This document shows positions 46,204 to 57,205 of a stretch of 64,000 bases of DNA, one piece after another. Within the stretch, counting starts at the first letter, position 1. Every line of letters begins with the position of its first letter. The DNA comes from Streptomyces lydicus (GTDB lineage: Bacteria; Actinomycetota; Actinomycetes; Streptomycetales; Streptomycetaceae), in the NCBI RefSeq assembly GCF_000717345.1, contig NZ_JNZA01000003.1:1-64000 (forward strand). Reading direction: 5' to 3'. The position numbers and the translations under genes were made by a program. The notes below the pieces were generated by a model. The model saw only the letters and a list, made by a program, of their open reading frames with translations. It was not told the DNA's origin and ran no database searches.

Positions 46204-46234
46204 GGCCCCGCCATCTGACCTGGATGACGGGGCC
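46204..46234 (+). terminator. Hairpin after the DUF397 gene
   Basis: GGCCCCG and CGGGGCC, 7 bp with a 17-base loop, 37 bases after the stop. Confidence 0.4.
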
Positions 46235-46263
46235 ACATCACGTTAGTGTCCGGTCATCGCGGG

Positions 46264-46280
46264 CGGAAGGTGACCTTCCG
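46264..46280. promoter_or_regulatory. 17-bp palindrome upstream of the conservon
   Basis: CGGAAGGTGACCTTCCG is a perfect 8+1+8 dyad, 129 bases before cvnA. Possible operator for the whole operon. Confidence 0.45.
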
Positions 46281-46409
46281 TACTTCTCAGTCACCCCTTG
46301 GGATCTGGCCCTCACGGCACGTCAACTCCCCGGTAGCATCCGGTGATGATCGGCAACACGACGCCGTGCAGGCCGGCCGACCCAGTCAGTACCCCACTTG
46401 AGGATCTCG

Positions 46410-47864
46410 ATGACATCCATACCGGAGGCGCTGTTGTGGTGCCTCAGCGCAGGTACGGCCGCCGCCGTGGTCCTGGCGGCGCTCTCGATCCGGGCGAGCG
46501 GCCAGCGCAAGGCCCTCAGAGGACGCCTGACCGCCGCTGAGGAACAGAACAGCGCCACGCTCCACAGCAATACGGAGCTGTCGGCCCGGCTGCGTGCCAC
46601 CGAGGCCGAGATCCGGCACCTGGCCGGGACCCGGCTCCCCGACCTCACCCTCGCCCTCGCCCACCCGCACGTGCCCGTGCGAGGGCTGATGGACGCCCGG
46701 TTCGCCGGGTCCGAGACCGACCAGGCGCTCAACGCCGTACTGGAGCAGGTCAGCGAGGCCATCACCAAGGAGCGGGCCCGGGTCGACGCGGCGGCACAGT
46801 CCACCCTCCGTGGCGCGACCACCACCATTCAGGCGCTGCTCTACCGGCTGCAGACCGCCCTTCAGGAGATGCAGCACCGCTACGACGACCCGAACGTCGC
46901 CCAGGACCTGCTGAACGCGGACTTCCTCAACGAGCAGGCACTGCGGCGCATCCAGGCCACCGGTGTGGTGTGCGGGGCCTGGCCGGGACTGACCCGGGAG
47001 GACTCCTACCTCGCCGAGCTGGTGGTCGGCGCCGCCTCGCGGCTGCGCGGCTACGAGCGCGTACAGGTCAGCAACCAGCTGCGCGACCCGGTCGCGGTGG
47101 TCGCGCGCGCGGTCGAGCCGATCGCCATCACCGTCACCGAGCTGCTCGCCAACGCGCTGCACCACTCGCACCGTGAGCTGCCCGTCACCGTGACCCTCCA
47201 GCAGGGCAACCGCGGCGCCTCGGTCATCATCGACGACTACGGCGTCGGGATGCACGAGGACGAGGTCAAGGCCGCGATGGAGCTGCTGGCGAGCAACACC
47301 GATCTGCTGCTGACCCAGCTCGGCGACCCGCCGCGGTCCGGCTTCGCGGCGGCCGGCCAGCTGGTGCGCCAGTACGGCTTCGGCGTGCACATCGAGTCGT
47401 CGCCGTACGGCGGCGTGCGGGCCGTGGTCTACATCCCGGGTGACCCCCTTCTCACCCTCCTCGACGAGAGCACCCAGCCCATGTCCGTGATGGCTCCGCT
47501 GCCGCACCGTTCCGGTGCGTCCGACCGACCCGCGGTACTCCCGACCGGAGCCACCGCCCCCGTACCCCACACCCCCACACCGCACACCCCTGCTCCGGCC
47601 GCTCCGGAGCAGGCATCGGGCATGCCCGCGCAGTCCGACCCCGCCGCGGCTCCCGCCGACGGTGGACTGCCGCGCAGGCGCCGCCGGACGCCGGTGACGG
47701 AGCAGGAGCAGGACCAGAGCCTGCCGCGCACCGACCCCGTCCGCGAACGGTCCCCGGAGGAGGCCGCCTCTCGCTGGGCCGCACTCCAGCAGGGCACCGA
47801 ATCCGGCCGTGCCGCAGCCCACACAGAACCCCCTCGCAGTCCCGAAGGGAACGCCCAGCCATGA
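46410..47864 (+). CDS. cvnA: Conservon sensor kinase-like protein (CvnA)
   Basis: 484 aa from the ATG at 46410 with GAGGA upstream. One membrane helix near the start (LLWCLSAGTAAAVVLAALSI), a coiled region, then a histidine-kinase-type ATPase domain (ELLANALHHSHRE N-box, DDYGVGM G-box). No canonical phospho-acceptor His region is evident. The last ~130 residues are Pro/Ala/Arg-rich. First gene of a conservon: in Streptomyces these form membrane complexes resembling eukaryotic G-protein systems. Confidence 0.9.
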   Translation: MTSIPEALLWCLSAGTAAAVVLAALSIRASGQRKALRGRLTAAEEQNSATLHSNTELSARLRATEAEIRHLAGTRLPDLTLALAHPHVPVRGLMDARFAGSETDQALNAVLEQVSEAITKERARVDAAAQSTLRGATTTIQALLYRLQTALQEMQHRYDDPNVAQDLLNADFLNEQALRRIQATGVVCGAWPGLTREDSYLAELVVGAASRLRGYERVQVSNQLRDPVAVVARAVEPIAITVTELLANALHHSHRELPVTVTLQQGNRGASVIIDDYGVGMHEDEVKAAMELLASNTDLLLTQLGDPPRSGFAAAGQLVRQYGFGVHIESSPYGGVRAVVYIPGDPLLTLLDESTQPMSVMAPLPHRSGASDRPAVLPTGATAPVPHTPTPHTPAPAAPEQASGMPAQSDPAAAPADGGLPRRRRRTPVTEQEQDQSLPRTDPVRERSPEEAASRWAALQQGTESGRAAAHTEPPRSPEGNAQP

Positions 47865-48289
47865 ACAGCCCCACTCGCCGCCGCGTCACCGAGGACAAGT
47901 CCTGGGTGCTGGCCCCCCTCCTGGAGCTGCCGCATGTTATCCACGCAGCCGTGATCTCCGGTGACGGTTTCATCGAGGGATCGTCGCCCGGTCTGAAGCG
48001 GGACGCCGCCGAGGGCGTCGCCGCCATGATGTCCGCGCTCCAGGGCGCCGGACGCGCGGTGACCGCGGCGTTCGCCGAACGGGACGACGCCCGGCTGCGG
48101 CAGACCGTCATCGAATCCGAACAGGGCTGGGTCTTCGCCATACCCGCGGGCGAGAACACCTGCCTGGCCGTCTTCGCCGGACCGGAGGTCAATATGGGAG
48201 TCGTCGCGCACCACATGCAGATCCAGGTGACGACGCTGGGCAGCAAGGTCATGAACAGCCCGGCGCGGGACCTCGGCAGCCAGGCATGA
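47861..48289 (+). CDS. cvnB: Roadblock/LC7 protein of the conservon (CvnB)
   Basis: 142 aa, ATG overlapping the cvnA stop. Roadblock fold: VLAPLLELPHVIHAAVISGDGFIEGSS, then VFAIPAGENTCLAVFAGPEVNMG. It acts as a regulator of the CvnD GTPase. Confidence 0.93.
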   Translation: MNSPTRRRVTEDKSWVLAPLLELPHVIHAAVISGDGFIEGSSPGLKRDAAEGVAAMMSALQGAGRAVTAAFAERDDARLRQTVIESEQGWVFAIPAGENTCLAVFAGPEVNMGVVAHHMQIQVTTLGSKVMNSPARDLGSQA

Positions 48290-48645
48290 CCCCGCGCCAG
48301 AGTACCCGGCGCCTCGTACCGGCCTATCTGGCGACCGGCGGACGCGCCCAACCCAGCCGCAACACGTTGGACCGGCTCACGCTGCTGCACAGCGGGGGGA
48401 TGCCGATCGCCAGTGAGGTACGACCGGAAGAGCACCGGATCCTGGAGCTTCTCCAGCCCGGAGCCTTGTCTCTGGCCGAGGTCGCAGCCCATCTCCACCT
48501 GCCCGTCAGTGTGGTGAAGGTGCTGGTGGCCGACCTCGTCGATGCCGGCCTCCTGCACGCCCGTGTCCCCATCCCCGAAGCCGAGCAATTCGACCGGCAG
48601 ATCCTGGAGAGGGTTCTCGATGGACTCCGCTCTCTCAAGTCCTAG
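48286..48645 (+). CDS. cvnC: DUF742 protein of the conservon (CvnC)
   Basis: 119 aa, ATG overlapping the cvnB stop. DUF742 pattern: RLVPAYLATGGRA, LDRLTLL, and a winged-helix-like RILELLQPGALSLAEVAAHLHLPVSVVKVLVADLVDAGLL. Function within the complex is not known. Confidence 0.93.
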   Translation: MTPRQSTRRLVPAYLATGGRAQPSRNTLDRLTLLHSGGMPIASEVRPEEHRILELLQPGALSLAEVAAHLHLPVSVVKVLVADLVDAGLLHARVPIPEAEQFDRQILERVLDGLRSLKS

Positions 48646-49246
48646 CAACGGTCCCGGCACCGACGGCATGTACCTCTCCGGAGCCGACCAGACGCTGGTC
48701 AAGCTCCTGGTCGCGGGGCCGTTCGGGGTCGGGAAGACCACGCTCATCCGGGCGCTCTCGGAGACCCCGCCGCTGCACACCGAAGAGGTGATGACGCAGT
48801 CCGGTGCGTTCGTCGACGACCTCGCCGGTGTGCGGGAGAAGACCACGACCACCGTCGCCATCGACTTCGGGCGGCTGACGCTGCCCGGGGACCTGGTGCT
48901 GTACCTGTTCGGCACCCCCGGACAGAAACGATTCCGTCCGCTGTGGCAGGACATCGCGCGCGGCGCGCTGGGCGCGCTCGTACTCGCCGACACCCGCCGC
49001 CTCGCGGACTCCTTCGAGGTGATGGACATCATCGAGGAGGCGGGGCTGCGCTACGCGGTCGCGGTCAACACCTTCCCCGACGCGCCGCATTACGACGCCG
49101 AGAAGCTCCGCGAAGCCCTCGACCTGCACCCCGAGACGCCGCTGGTGATGTGCGACGCGCGCGACCGGGACCAGTCCGTCGACGCGCTGATCGCGCTCGT
49201 CGGGCACGTTCTCGCCCATACGCCCCAGGAGAACCAGACCTCGTGA
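48620..49246 (+). CDS. cvnD: GTPase of the conservon (CvnD)
   Basis: 208 aa from the ATG at 48620, overlapping cvnC by 26 bases. P-loop GPFGVGKTTLI, switch II FGTPGQKRF, and VNTF where the guanine-specificity motif NKxD is expected. Small Ras-like GTPase that cycles with CvnA and CvnB at the membrane. Confidence 0.93.
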   Translation: MDSALSSPSNGPGTDGMYLSGADQTLVKLLVAGPFGVGKTTLIRALSETPPLHTEEVMTQSGAFVDDLAGVREKTTTTVAIDFGRLTLPGDLVLYLFGTPGQKRFRPLWQDIARGALGALVLADTRRLADSFEVMDIIEEAGLRYAVAVNTFPDAPHYDAEKLREALDLHPETPLVMCDARDRDQSVDALIALVGHVLAHTPQENQTS

Positions 49247-50661
49247 CTTCCCCGTACGAGCCGGGCGCCGCCCCGCCCCCCGGCTGCCCCGCCCATGCCC
49301 AGGGCGGCGCGGCCGCCGGGCCGGCACAGGCGCCCGCACAGGCCGCCCCCGCGCCCGGCAGCCCGTCGCTGGACCAGGGCGAGCAGCACGCCCTCGTCAA
49401 GCTGTACGAACCGGACTTCGCGGCCGACCCGCACCGCTACTACGCCTATCTGCGGCAGTACGGCGCGCTGGCGCCGGTGGAGATCGCGGCCGGCGTGACC
49501 GCGATGCTGGTCACCGACTACCGGGCCGCGCTCGACCTGCTGAACGACGAGACCACCTGGTCCAAGGACTCCCGGGCCTGGATGCAGACGGTCCCCCCGG
49601 ACACGGCGGTCATGCCGATGCTCGGCTGGCGGCCCAACGCCCTGTTCAACGACGGGGAGGTGCACCGGCGCTACCGCCAGGTGATCACCGACAGTTTCCG
49701 GCTCGTCGACCCGCAGGAACTGCGGAACCGGGTCCGGCACACCGCGGACACCCTGATCCAGAAGTTCGGCGCGACCGGCGAGGCCGACCTCGTCCCCGCC
49801 TACGCCCAGCAGCTGCCCCTGCTGATGTTCAACAACCTCTTCGGTATGCCCGACGAGTACGGTGACCAGCTGATCGCGGCGATCACCGGGCTGATGGACT
49901 GTGCCACGCCGGAGGAGGCGGCCGCCGCCGACGCGGCGTTCACGGCGTACATCATGGAACTGGTGGGCCGGAAGAAGGCGGCCCGCGGACCGGACCTCAC
50001 GTCCTGGTTCCTGGACCACCCCAACGGCCTGTCCGACGAGGAGGTCGCCGCGCAGATCGTGGTGACGATGGCCGCGGGCAACGAGCCGCTGGCCAACCTG
50101 GTCGCCAACGCGCTGTCCCGGATGCTCTCCGACGACCGCTACTACAGCACCCTGTCCGGCGGTGCGCTCACCGTGCAGGACGCCATCAACGAAGTGCTGT
50201 GGAACGACCCGCCGATGGGCCAGTACTCCGCGCACTACGCCCGCCGCGACGTGTTCTTCCACGGCACCTGGGTGCGCAAGGGCCAGCTGGTGCTGGTCTC
50301 CTACGCGGCGGCCAACACCCAGTTCGGCGAGGTCACGCAGGACAGCGGCTCGGGCAGCGGCGCGCACCTGACCTGGGCGTCCGGCCCGCACGCCTGCCCG
50401 GTACCGCGGCACGCGCTGGTGATCGCCATCACCGCCATCGAACGTCTCACCGCCTGGCTCTCCGACATCGAACTCGCCATCCCCAAGAGCGAGTTGCGGT
50501 GGCGTCCCGGCGCGTTCCAGCGGGCTCTGGCAGCTCTTCCGGCCCGCTTCACCCCCATCACCCCCGACCAGGCAGGAGCCACGCCGTGGGACAACAGCTC
50601 GTCGCCCTCGACCCGTCCGGATCCGACATCTACGGAGAGGCCGAGCGCCTCCGTGCGCTAG
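49243..50661 (+). CDS. cvnE: Conservon cytochrome P450, CYP157-like (lacks ExxR arginine)
   Basis: 472 aa, GTG overlapping the cvnD stop. The heme-ligand loop reads WASGPHACP with the axial Cys. The K-helix, where nearly all P450s have ExxR, reads NEVLWNDPP, so Arg is Trp. The I-helix has AAGNEPL instead of AGxxT. These are the known oddities of the CYP157 family, whose members sit next to CYP154 genes in Streptomyces conservons. Long Ala/Pro N-terminus, no membrane anchor. Its 3' end overlaps the next gene by 76 bases. Confidence 0.85.
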   Translation: MTSPYEPGAAPPPGCPAHAQGGAAAGPAQAPAQAAPAPGSPSLDQGEQHALVKLYEPDFAADPHRYYAYLRQYGALAPVEIAAGVTAMLVTDYRAALDLLNDETTWSKDSRAWMQTVPPDTAVMPMLGWRPNALFNDGEVHRRYRQVITDSFRLVDPQELRNRVRHTADTLIQKFGATGEADLVPAYAQQLPLLMFNNLFGMPDEYGDQLIAAITGLMDCATPEEAAAADAAFTAYIMELVGRKKAARGPDLTSWFLDHPNGLSDEEVAAQIVVTMAAGNEPLANLVANALSRMLSDDRYYSTLSGGALTVQDAINEVLWNDPPMGQYSAHYARRDVFFHGTWVRKGQLVLVSYAAANTQFGEVTQDSGSGSGAHLTWASGPHACPVPRHALVIAITAIERLTAWLSDIELAIPKSELRWRPGAFQRALAALPARFTPITPDQAGATPWDNSSSPSTRPDPTSTERPSASVR

Positions 50662-51812
50662 GTCCCGCCACCCGCGTCCAGATTCCCGAGGGCCCCGAAG
50701 CCTGGTCGATCACCAGCCACGCCCTTCTCAAGAAGCTGCTGACCGACCCACGCGTCTCCAAGAACCCCCGGGAGCACTGGCCGGCGTGGCAGCGCGGCGA
50801 GTACCACGACAGCTGGCTGCAGACGTGGGTCGGCGTCAACAACATGTTCACCGCGTACGGCGAGGACCACCGGCGGCTGCGCAAGCTCATCGCGCCGGCC
50901 TTCACCGCCCGCCGCACCGAGGCCATGCAGCCGTCCGTCGAGCGCATCACCGCGGCGCTGATCGACGGCCTCGCGGCGGTCCCGGCCGGCGAGGTCATCG
51001 ACCTGCGCGCGCGCTTCGCGCACCCGCTGCCCATGCAGGTCATCTGCGAGCTGTTCGGCATTCCGGGCGAGGACACCCGCGCGGAACTGGCCCGGCTCGC
51101 CGAGTCCATCATGACCAGCGTCGACCCGGAAGAGGCCGGGATGACGTTCGTGGCCACCCAGGAGCTGCTGAGCGGCCTGGTCGCGCACAAGCGCCGGCAG
51201 CCCGCCGAGGATCTGACCAGCCTGCTGGTCTCCTCGCGGGACGACGAGGGTCACAAGATGAGCGAGCAGGAGCTGATCGACACGCTGCTGCTCGTCCTGG
51301 TCGCCGGACACGAGACCACCGTCAACCTCATCGGCAACGCGGTGCACAACCTGCTCACGTACCCGGAGCAGTTCAAGCAGGTGCGCTCCGGCCAGGCGTC
51401 CTGGAACGACGTCATCGAGGAGACCCTCCGCTGGTCCCCCAGCGTCGCCAACCTTCCGCTCCGCTTCGCCGTCGAGGACATCGAGATCGAGGGCGGACCC
51501 ACCATCCGCAAGGGCGACGCGATCCTGCCGTCGTTCGTCGCGACCGGCCGCGACCCCGGCCAGCACGGTCCCACCGCGGACGAGTTCAACATCCGGCGCC
51601 CCGACGTGGAGCACCTCAGCTTCGGCCACGGCGTCCACCACTGCCTGGGCGCTCCGCTGGCCCGGATGGAGACCCGGATCGCCCTGCCGGCCCTCTTCGA
51701 GCGCTTCCCCGACCTCCAACTCGGCGTGCCCGTCGAAGAGTTGGCGCCGTCGAACGGTTTCATCACCAGCGGCCTGAGCAGCCTGCCGATCCGGCTGACG
51801 CCCGCCGGCTGA
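50586..51812 (+). CDS. Cytochrome P450, CYP154-like
   Basis: 408 aa. GTG at 50586 with AGGAG seven bases upstream, inside the end of the previous P450. All normal motifs are present: VLVAGHETTVNL (I-helix), EETLRW (ExxR) and FGHGVHHCLGAPLARME (heme Cys). Sister enzymes of the CYP154 family oxidise macrolactones, steroids or flavonoids. Paired with the CYP157-like gene in one operon. Confidence 0.93.
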   Translation: MGQQLVALDPSGSDIYGEAERLRALGPATRVQIPEGPEAWSITSHALLKKLLTDPRVSKNPREHWPAWQRGEYHDSWLQTWVGVNNMFTAYGEDHRRLRKLIAPAFTARRTEAMQPSVERITAALIDGLAAVPAGEVIDLRARFAHPLPMQVICELFGIPGEDTRAELARLAESIMTSVDPEEAGMTFVATQELLSGLVAHKRRQPAEDLTSLLVSSRDDEGHKMSEQELIDTLLLVLVAGHETTVNLIGNAVHNLLTYPEQFKQVRSGQASWNDVIEETLRWSPSVANLPLRFAVEDIEIEGGPTIRKGDAILPSFVATGRDPGQHGPTADEFNIRRPDVEHLSFGHGVHHCLGAPLARMETRIALPALFERFPDLQLGVPVEELAPSNGFITSGLSSLPIRLTPAG

Positions 51813-51836
51813 GCCGCGTACGGATCGGCCGTCACC

Positions 51837-51868
51837 GGACCCCGTCACCCTTCGCGGTGGCGGGGTCC
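51837..51868. terminator. Hairpin between the conservon operon and the TerB-like gene
   Basis: GGACCCCGTCACCC and CGGTGGCGGGGTCC pair with one G-T mismatch around TTCG. It lies 24 bases after the P450 stop and can serve both convergent genes. Confidence 0.75.
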
Positions 51869-51909
51869 GCGCGCGTTTGCGGGGCGACCTTCCGCGGCTG
51901 CTGCCGCGC

Positions 51910-52620
51910 TCAGGACGGCGTGCCGGCGGCGGCCGCCAGCAGGCGCTGGGTCTCGGCCGGGCGCAGCATCAGCGCGCTGCCGACCGTGGCCAGGACCTCG
52001 CGTTCCGCGGGGAGGTAGGAGCCGTCGGCGAGGGCGATGCGGGCGCCCTGGAGGAGCAGTGATTCCCGGCCCGCGGGGGCGAGGTGGGGCGCGAGCGGCT
52101 CCAGCGACTCGTGGAGCTCTATGGCCAGCGCGGTGCCGCACGGGTCGAGCCCGGCGTGGCCGCAGTGGCCACCGGTGACCGCGTCGTAGGTGCCGGTGAG
52201 CCGGCCGGTGTCGGCGGCGAGCGCGGCGAGCAGGGTGAGCAGCTGGTCCTCGGAGCAGTCCGCGAAGCCGGCCGCGCGCACCGCGCTGACGGCGCGGTCG
52301 CGGACCGCGCGGGAGGACGTGCCGCCGGCGGCCAGCAGGGCGAGCGTGACGGTGTGGACGGCGTCCCGCAGCATCGCGGAGAAGCGGACGGTGGTGGGGT
52401 GGTCGAGGGCGTCCAGGCCGAAGTGGCCGTGGCACGCGGAGCATTCCAGGACCGGGCCGGTGATGCCGCGGGTGAGCAGCGGGATGCCGAGGACGGTGAG
52501 GCGGCGGGTGCCGCTGCGGCGGGCGTAGTTGCGGTCGCCGCCGCAGTCGGGGCAGAAGAACTCGCCGTCGGCGACGGTACGCCAGGACGTGCGCACGCCC
52601 ATCACACACATCTTGTGCAT
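51910..52620 (-). CDS. TerB-family protein with zinc ribbon
   Basis: 236 aa from the ATG at 52620 with GGAGG nine bases upstream. N-terminal zinc ribbon FFCPDCGGDRNY paired with LECSACHGHFG. The C-terminal part (LLQGARIALADGSYLPAEREVLATVGSAL) is TerB-like, with acidic residues that bind metal in relatives. TerB proteins are linked to tellurite or metal stress. No other ter genes are nearby. Confidence 0.8.
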   Translation of the reverse strand: MHKMCVMGVRTSWRTVADGEFFCPDCGGDRNYARRSGTRRLTVLGIPLLTRGITGPVLECSACHGHFGLDALDHPTTVRFSAMLRDAVHTVTLALLAAGGTSSRAVRDRAVSAVRAAGFADCSEDQLLTLLAALAADTGRLTGTYDAVTGGHCGHAGLDPCGTALAIELHESLEPLAPHLAPAGRESLLLQGARIALADGSYLPAEREVLATVGSALMLRPAETQRLLAAAAGTPS

Positions 52621-52796
52621 CGCGTCAGTCCTCCATACGCTCCGGCCCCGTCGCCGCATTGGACGTGATGTTAGCCACATGAGTGATGCGGCGTCAGCAT
52701 CTCGTATCGGACAACTGGCCGGACCGTGCCGGAGCTCCGCCCTCCCGGGGGGAGAAGGGCGGAGCCGCTTGACGCCGCCCGGGGGCGGGGGCCCGG

Positions 52797-53825
52797 TCAG
52801 CCTTCCGAGGTCAGCGCCCGGCTCACCTGCCGCGCCTGGTTGTCCAGACCGCGGGCGTTGGGGTGGACGAAGGTGCACGCCTCGCCGGTACCGGGAATCT
52901 CCTTGCACTCCTCCGACGGCTCGTCGGTCTGGTTGCCGTCACCCGTGAGGTTGTCCCTGATCCCGTACATCCACTTCGTGTCCCCGCTCTCGCACACCCC
53001 GTGGCCCACGCTGGGCCCGTAGATGTCGACGTAGGAAGCGCCGTGGTGGCCGGCCTGCCGTTCGAGCAGGCCGTTGAGTTGCCGCTCGAGCCGGTCCAGC
53101 CAGGGCATGTCGCCCTTCTTGACGCTGCCGAGCTGGTTCCAGTGCAGGAACGTGCAGCCGGAGTTGTGCGGAACGATGGCCGGATATCCGACGACGGCGA
53201 CCCGGGCGTGCGGGGCGCGCGCACGGATCACGCTCATCATCCGGTCGAAGTCGCGGTCGAGTTGCGCGAACCGCTCCGCCAGCCAGTCCTCGCCCCCGCC
53301 GCCCTCGGTGTAGTACTTCGTACAGGGCGCGGTCTGCAGGGGTTTGGTGATGCCCAGCTCGATGCACTGGAGCATGATGGGACCGAAGCCGAGGGAGTTG
53401 CCGCCGATGCCGACGGTCACCACGTCCGTATCGGAGGACAGCGCCTCGACCTGCGGGCGGAGGTCGCTCCAGCCGCCCGGTGGCGGAATCGACGGTGGTC
53501 CGTAGATCTTGTCGGACGGCTGGGGCTCCAGGACTCCGTCGACGACCTCGGCCGCCCCGCACGTCACGTCCGTCAGTGCCAGGCCGAGCTGCTGGGCGAC
53601 CTGGTGGGGGTAGTTGCGCCCGGAGCGGCCGCAGCCGTCGTGCTCCTCCCAGGGGCGGACGAACACCCCGGCGCTGTACGAGTCGCCGAGCGCGACGTAC
53701 TCGGGGCGGTCCACGGCCGCGGCGGGTGCCCCGGACGCCGGTGCGAGGGCGGCGCCGACCAACGCCAGGGCGGCGGCCCCGGCCAGCACCAGCCGGGAGA
53801 GGGCGGGCCTGTGCAATCTGTTCAT
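52797..53825 (-). CDS. Secreted SGNH/GDSL hydrolase
   Basis: 342 aa from the ATG at 53825. Signal peptide RLVLAGAAALALVGAALAPASGAPA. Catalytic blocks: YVALGDSYSAG (Ser), VGIGGNSLGFG (Gly, Asn) and FVHPNARG (His), hence the SGNH superfamily, with six or more Cys residues likely in disulfides as in Streptomyces lipases of this group. Esterase or lipase, extracellular. Confidence 0.92.
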   Translation of the reverse strand: MNRLHRPALSRLVLAGAAALALVGAALAPASGAPAAAVDRPEYVALGDSYSAGVFVRPWEEHDGCGRSGRNYPHQVAQQLGLALTDVTCGAAEVVDGVLEPQPSDKIYGPPSIPPPGGWSDLRPQVEALSSDTDVVTVGIGGNSLGFGPIMLQCIELGITKPLQTAPCTKYYTEGGGGEDWLAERFAQLDRDFDRMMSVIRARAPHARVAVVGYPAIVPHNSGCTFLHWNQLGSVKKGDMPWLDRLERQLNGLLERQAGHHGASYVDIYGPSVGHGVCESGDTKWMYGIRDNLTGDGNQTDEPSEECKEIPGTGEACTFVHPNARGLDNQARQVSRALTSEG

Positions 53826-53957
53826 CTGCACGTCCTTGGTGTCCGCGCCGCGGCCTGTCCCACGGGCGCTCCTCACCAAAAGTACTGAGGGAATTACGCA
53901 GAGTGATCTGCGCGGACATCAAACCCCACCTTCAGGTGGACGGGGCGCACACGCCGG

Positions 53958-53990
53958 CGCCCCCGCCGCCCGGGGTGGGCGACGGGGGCG
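53958..53990 (-). terminator. Hairpin terminator after leuA
   Basis: CGCCCCCG with CGGGGGCG, and inside it CGCCC with GGGCG around GGGGT. It begins 22 bases after the leuA stop on the minus strand. Confidence 0.6.
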
Positions 53991-54011
53991 CGGAGGCGCA
54001 CTACGGCGGGG

Positions 54012-55886
<1,875 letters not shown>

Positions 55887-55934
55887 CTACAGGCCCTCGC
55901 CGCGGCAGCTAAGGAGAAGCAGCCCGAAACGCAT
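55887..55934 (-). CDS. leuA leader peptide (MRFGLLLLSCRGEGL)
   Basis: 15 codons with four Leu codons in a row (CTG CTT CTC CTT) and a fifth before the stop. A TAGGGT -10 box (55949-55944 on the minus strand) ends nine bases before the ATG, so the message starts at or near the ATG. When leucyl-tRNA is short, ribosomes would stall on the Leu run and let leuA be transcribed. Leu-rich leaders before actinomycete leuA genes are known. Confidence 0.85.
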   Translation of the reverse strand: MRFGLLLLSCRGEGL

Positions 55935-56093
55935 GATGCAAGCACCCTAGCTGAGGTCCGGCCCGAGTGGCGGGTGCGTATCAGTATGCGGGACCGAGAC
56001 CGGCATTTGCCGTCAAATGCGATGAACCACACAAATTCGGGAATCTCCACCGCAGGCAGTGACACCGGCACTACACAGTGCCACCGTTTGTCC

Positions 56094-57188
56094 ATGGACC
56101 TCAACGCCGCAGATCGCGAATCCGCCACCCCCCGCACTCCCGACCACCCGGTCTTCTGCACGATCATCCCGCCGCACATCCTCGACAACCTGGCGCAGTC
56201 GGACGACCCCGCCCGGCACGGACCGGCCCGCCGCACGCTGGAGCACGACCACGCCCGGCGCACCCAGCGCCGTGCGATCGCCGCCGAGGACCGCACCCCC
56301 GGGGAGCCCGGCGCCGGCGCCGACAAGCCGAAGCGCACGATCTACGACGCCGGCCATCAGGAGAACCTGCCCGGCAGGAAGGTGCACGCCGAGTCCGACG
56401 GCCCGTCCAAGGACGCGTCGGTCAACCGCGCGCACGCGGGCCTGGGCGCGACCTTCGCGCTCTACCTCAAGGTGTACGGCCGCAAGTCCATCGACGGCGC
56501 CGGCCTGCCGCTCGACGCGACCGTGCACTACGGCGAGAAGTACGACAACGCCTTCTGGGACGGCGAGCGGATGGTCTTCGGCGACGGGGACAACGACCTC
56601 TTCCGGGACTTCACCATCCCCGTCGACGTCATCGGCCACGAGCTGACCCACGGCGTCACCCAGTACACCGCCAACCTTGAGTACCAGGACCAGTCCGGAG
56701 CCCTCAACGAGTCGCTCTCCGACGTCTTCGGCAGCCTGATCAAGCAGTTCGCCCTCGGGCAGACCGCCGACCAGGCCGACTGGCTGATCGGCGCCGACCT
56801 GCTCGGCCCGAACGTCACCGGCAGCGCCCTGCGCTCCATGAAGGCCCCCGGGACGGCGTACGACGACGACGTCCTCGGCAAGGACCCGCAGCCCGCCACG
56901 ATGAAGGGCTACGTCCGCACCACCGACGACAACGGCGGCGTGCACATCAACTCCGGCATCCCCAACCACGCCTTCTACCTGGTCGCGAGCGACCTCGGCG
57001 GCAAAGCCTGGGAGCGCGCCGGCCAGATCTGGTACGACGTGCTGACCGGCGGCGAGCTTCCCAAGAACGCCCAGTTCGCGGACTTCGCCAAGCTCACGGT
57101 CAAGGCCGCGCAGGCCCGCTTCGGCGCCGGCGCCGAGCACCAGGCCGTGTTGAAGGCGTGGAGCCAGGTCGACATCAACCCGAAGTGA
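56094..57188 (+). CDS. Protealysin-like M4 metalloprotease
   Basis: 364 aa from the ATG at 56094; upstream in-frame ATGs (56022, 55974) are possible and no site has a clear ribosome binding site. Zinc site VIGHELTHGVTQY with the third ligand in GALNESLSDVFGS, and active-site His in GVHINSGIPNHAFYL. There is no signal peptide. The N-terminus carries FCTIIPPHILDNLAQ, the short propeptide motif of protealysins rather than thermolysins. Paired with an emfourin-type inhibitor gene 148 bases downstream. Confidence 0.9.
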   Translation: MDLNAADRESATPRTPDHPVFCTIIPPHILDNLAQSDDPARHGPARRTLEHDHARRTQRRAIAAEDRTPGEPGAGADKPKRTIYDAGHQENLPGRKVHAESDGPSKDASVNRAHAGLGATFALYLKVYGRKSIDGAGLPLDATVHYGEKYDNAFWDGERMVFGDGDNDLFRDFTIPVDVIGHELTHGVTQYTANLEYQDQSGALNESLSDVFGSLIKQFALGQTADQADWLIGADLLGPNVTGSALRSMKAPGTAYDDDVLGKDPQPATMKGYVRTTDDNGGVHINSGIPNHAFYLVASDLGGKAWERAGQIWYDVLTGGELPKNAQFADFAKLTVKAAQARFGAGAEHQAVLKAWSQVDINPK

Positions 57189-57205
57189 CGTCCGGCGGCA
57201 GAACC

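Noticed and set aside
48943..50661. Extending the first P450 upstream into cvnD
   Set aside because: The GTG at 49243 overlaps the cvnD stop and gives a normal P450 length; the upstream codons are the out-of-frame cvnD.
49243..51812. A natural-product gene cluster based on the two P450s
   Set aside because: No synthase or tailoring genes are nearby; they belong to the conservon.
52690..53825. ter operon around the TerB-like gene
   Set aside because: No TerC, TerD or TerZ-like genes within reach; the neighbours are a P450 and an SGNH hydrolase.
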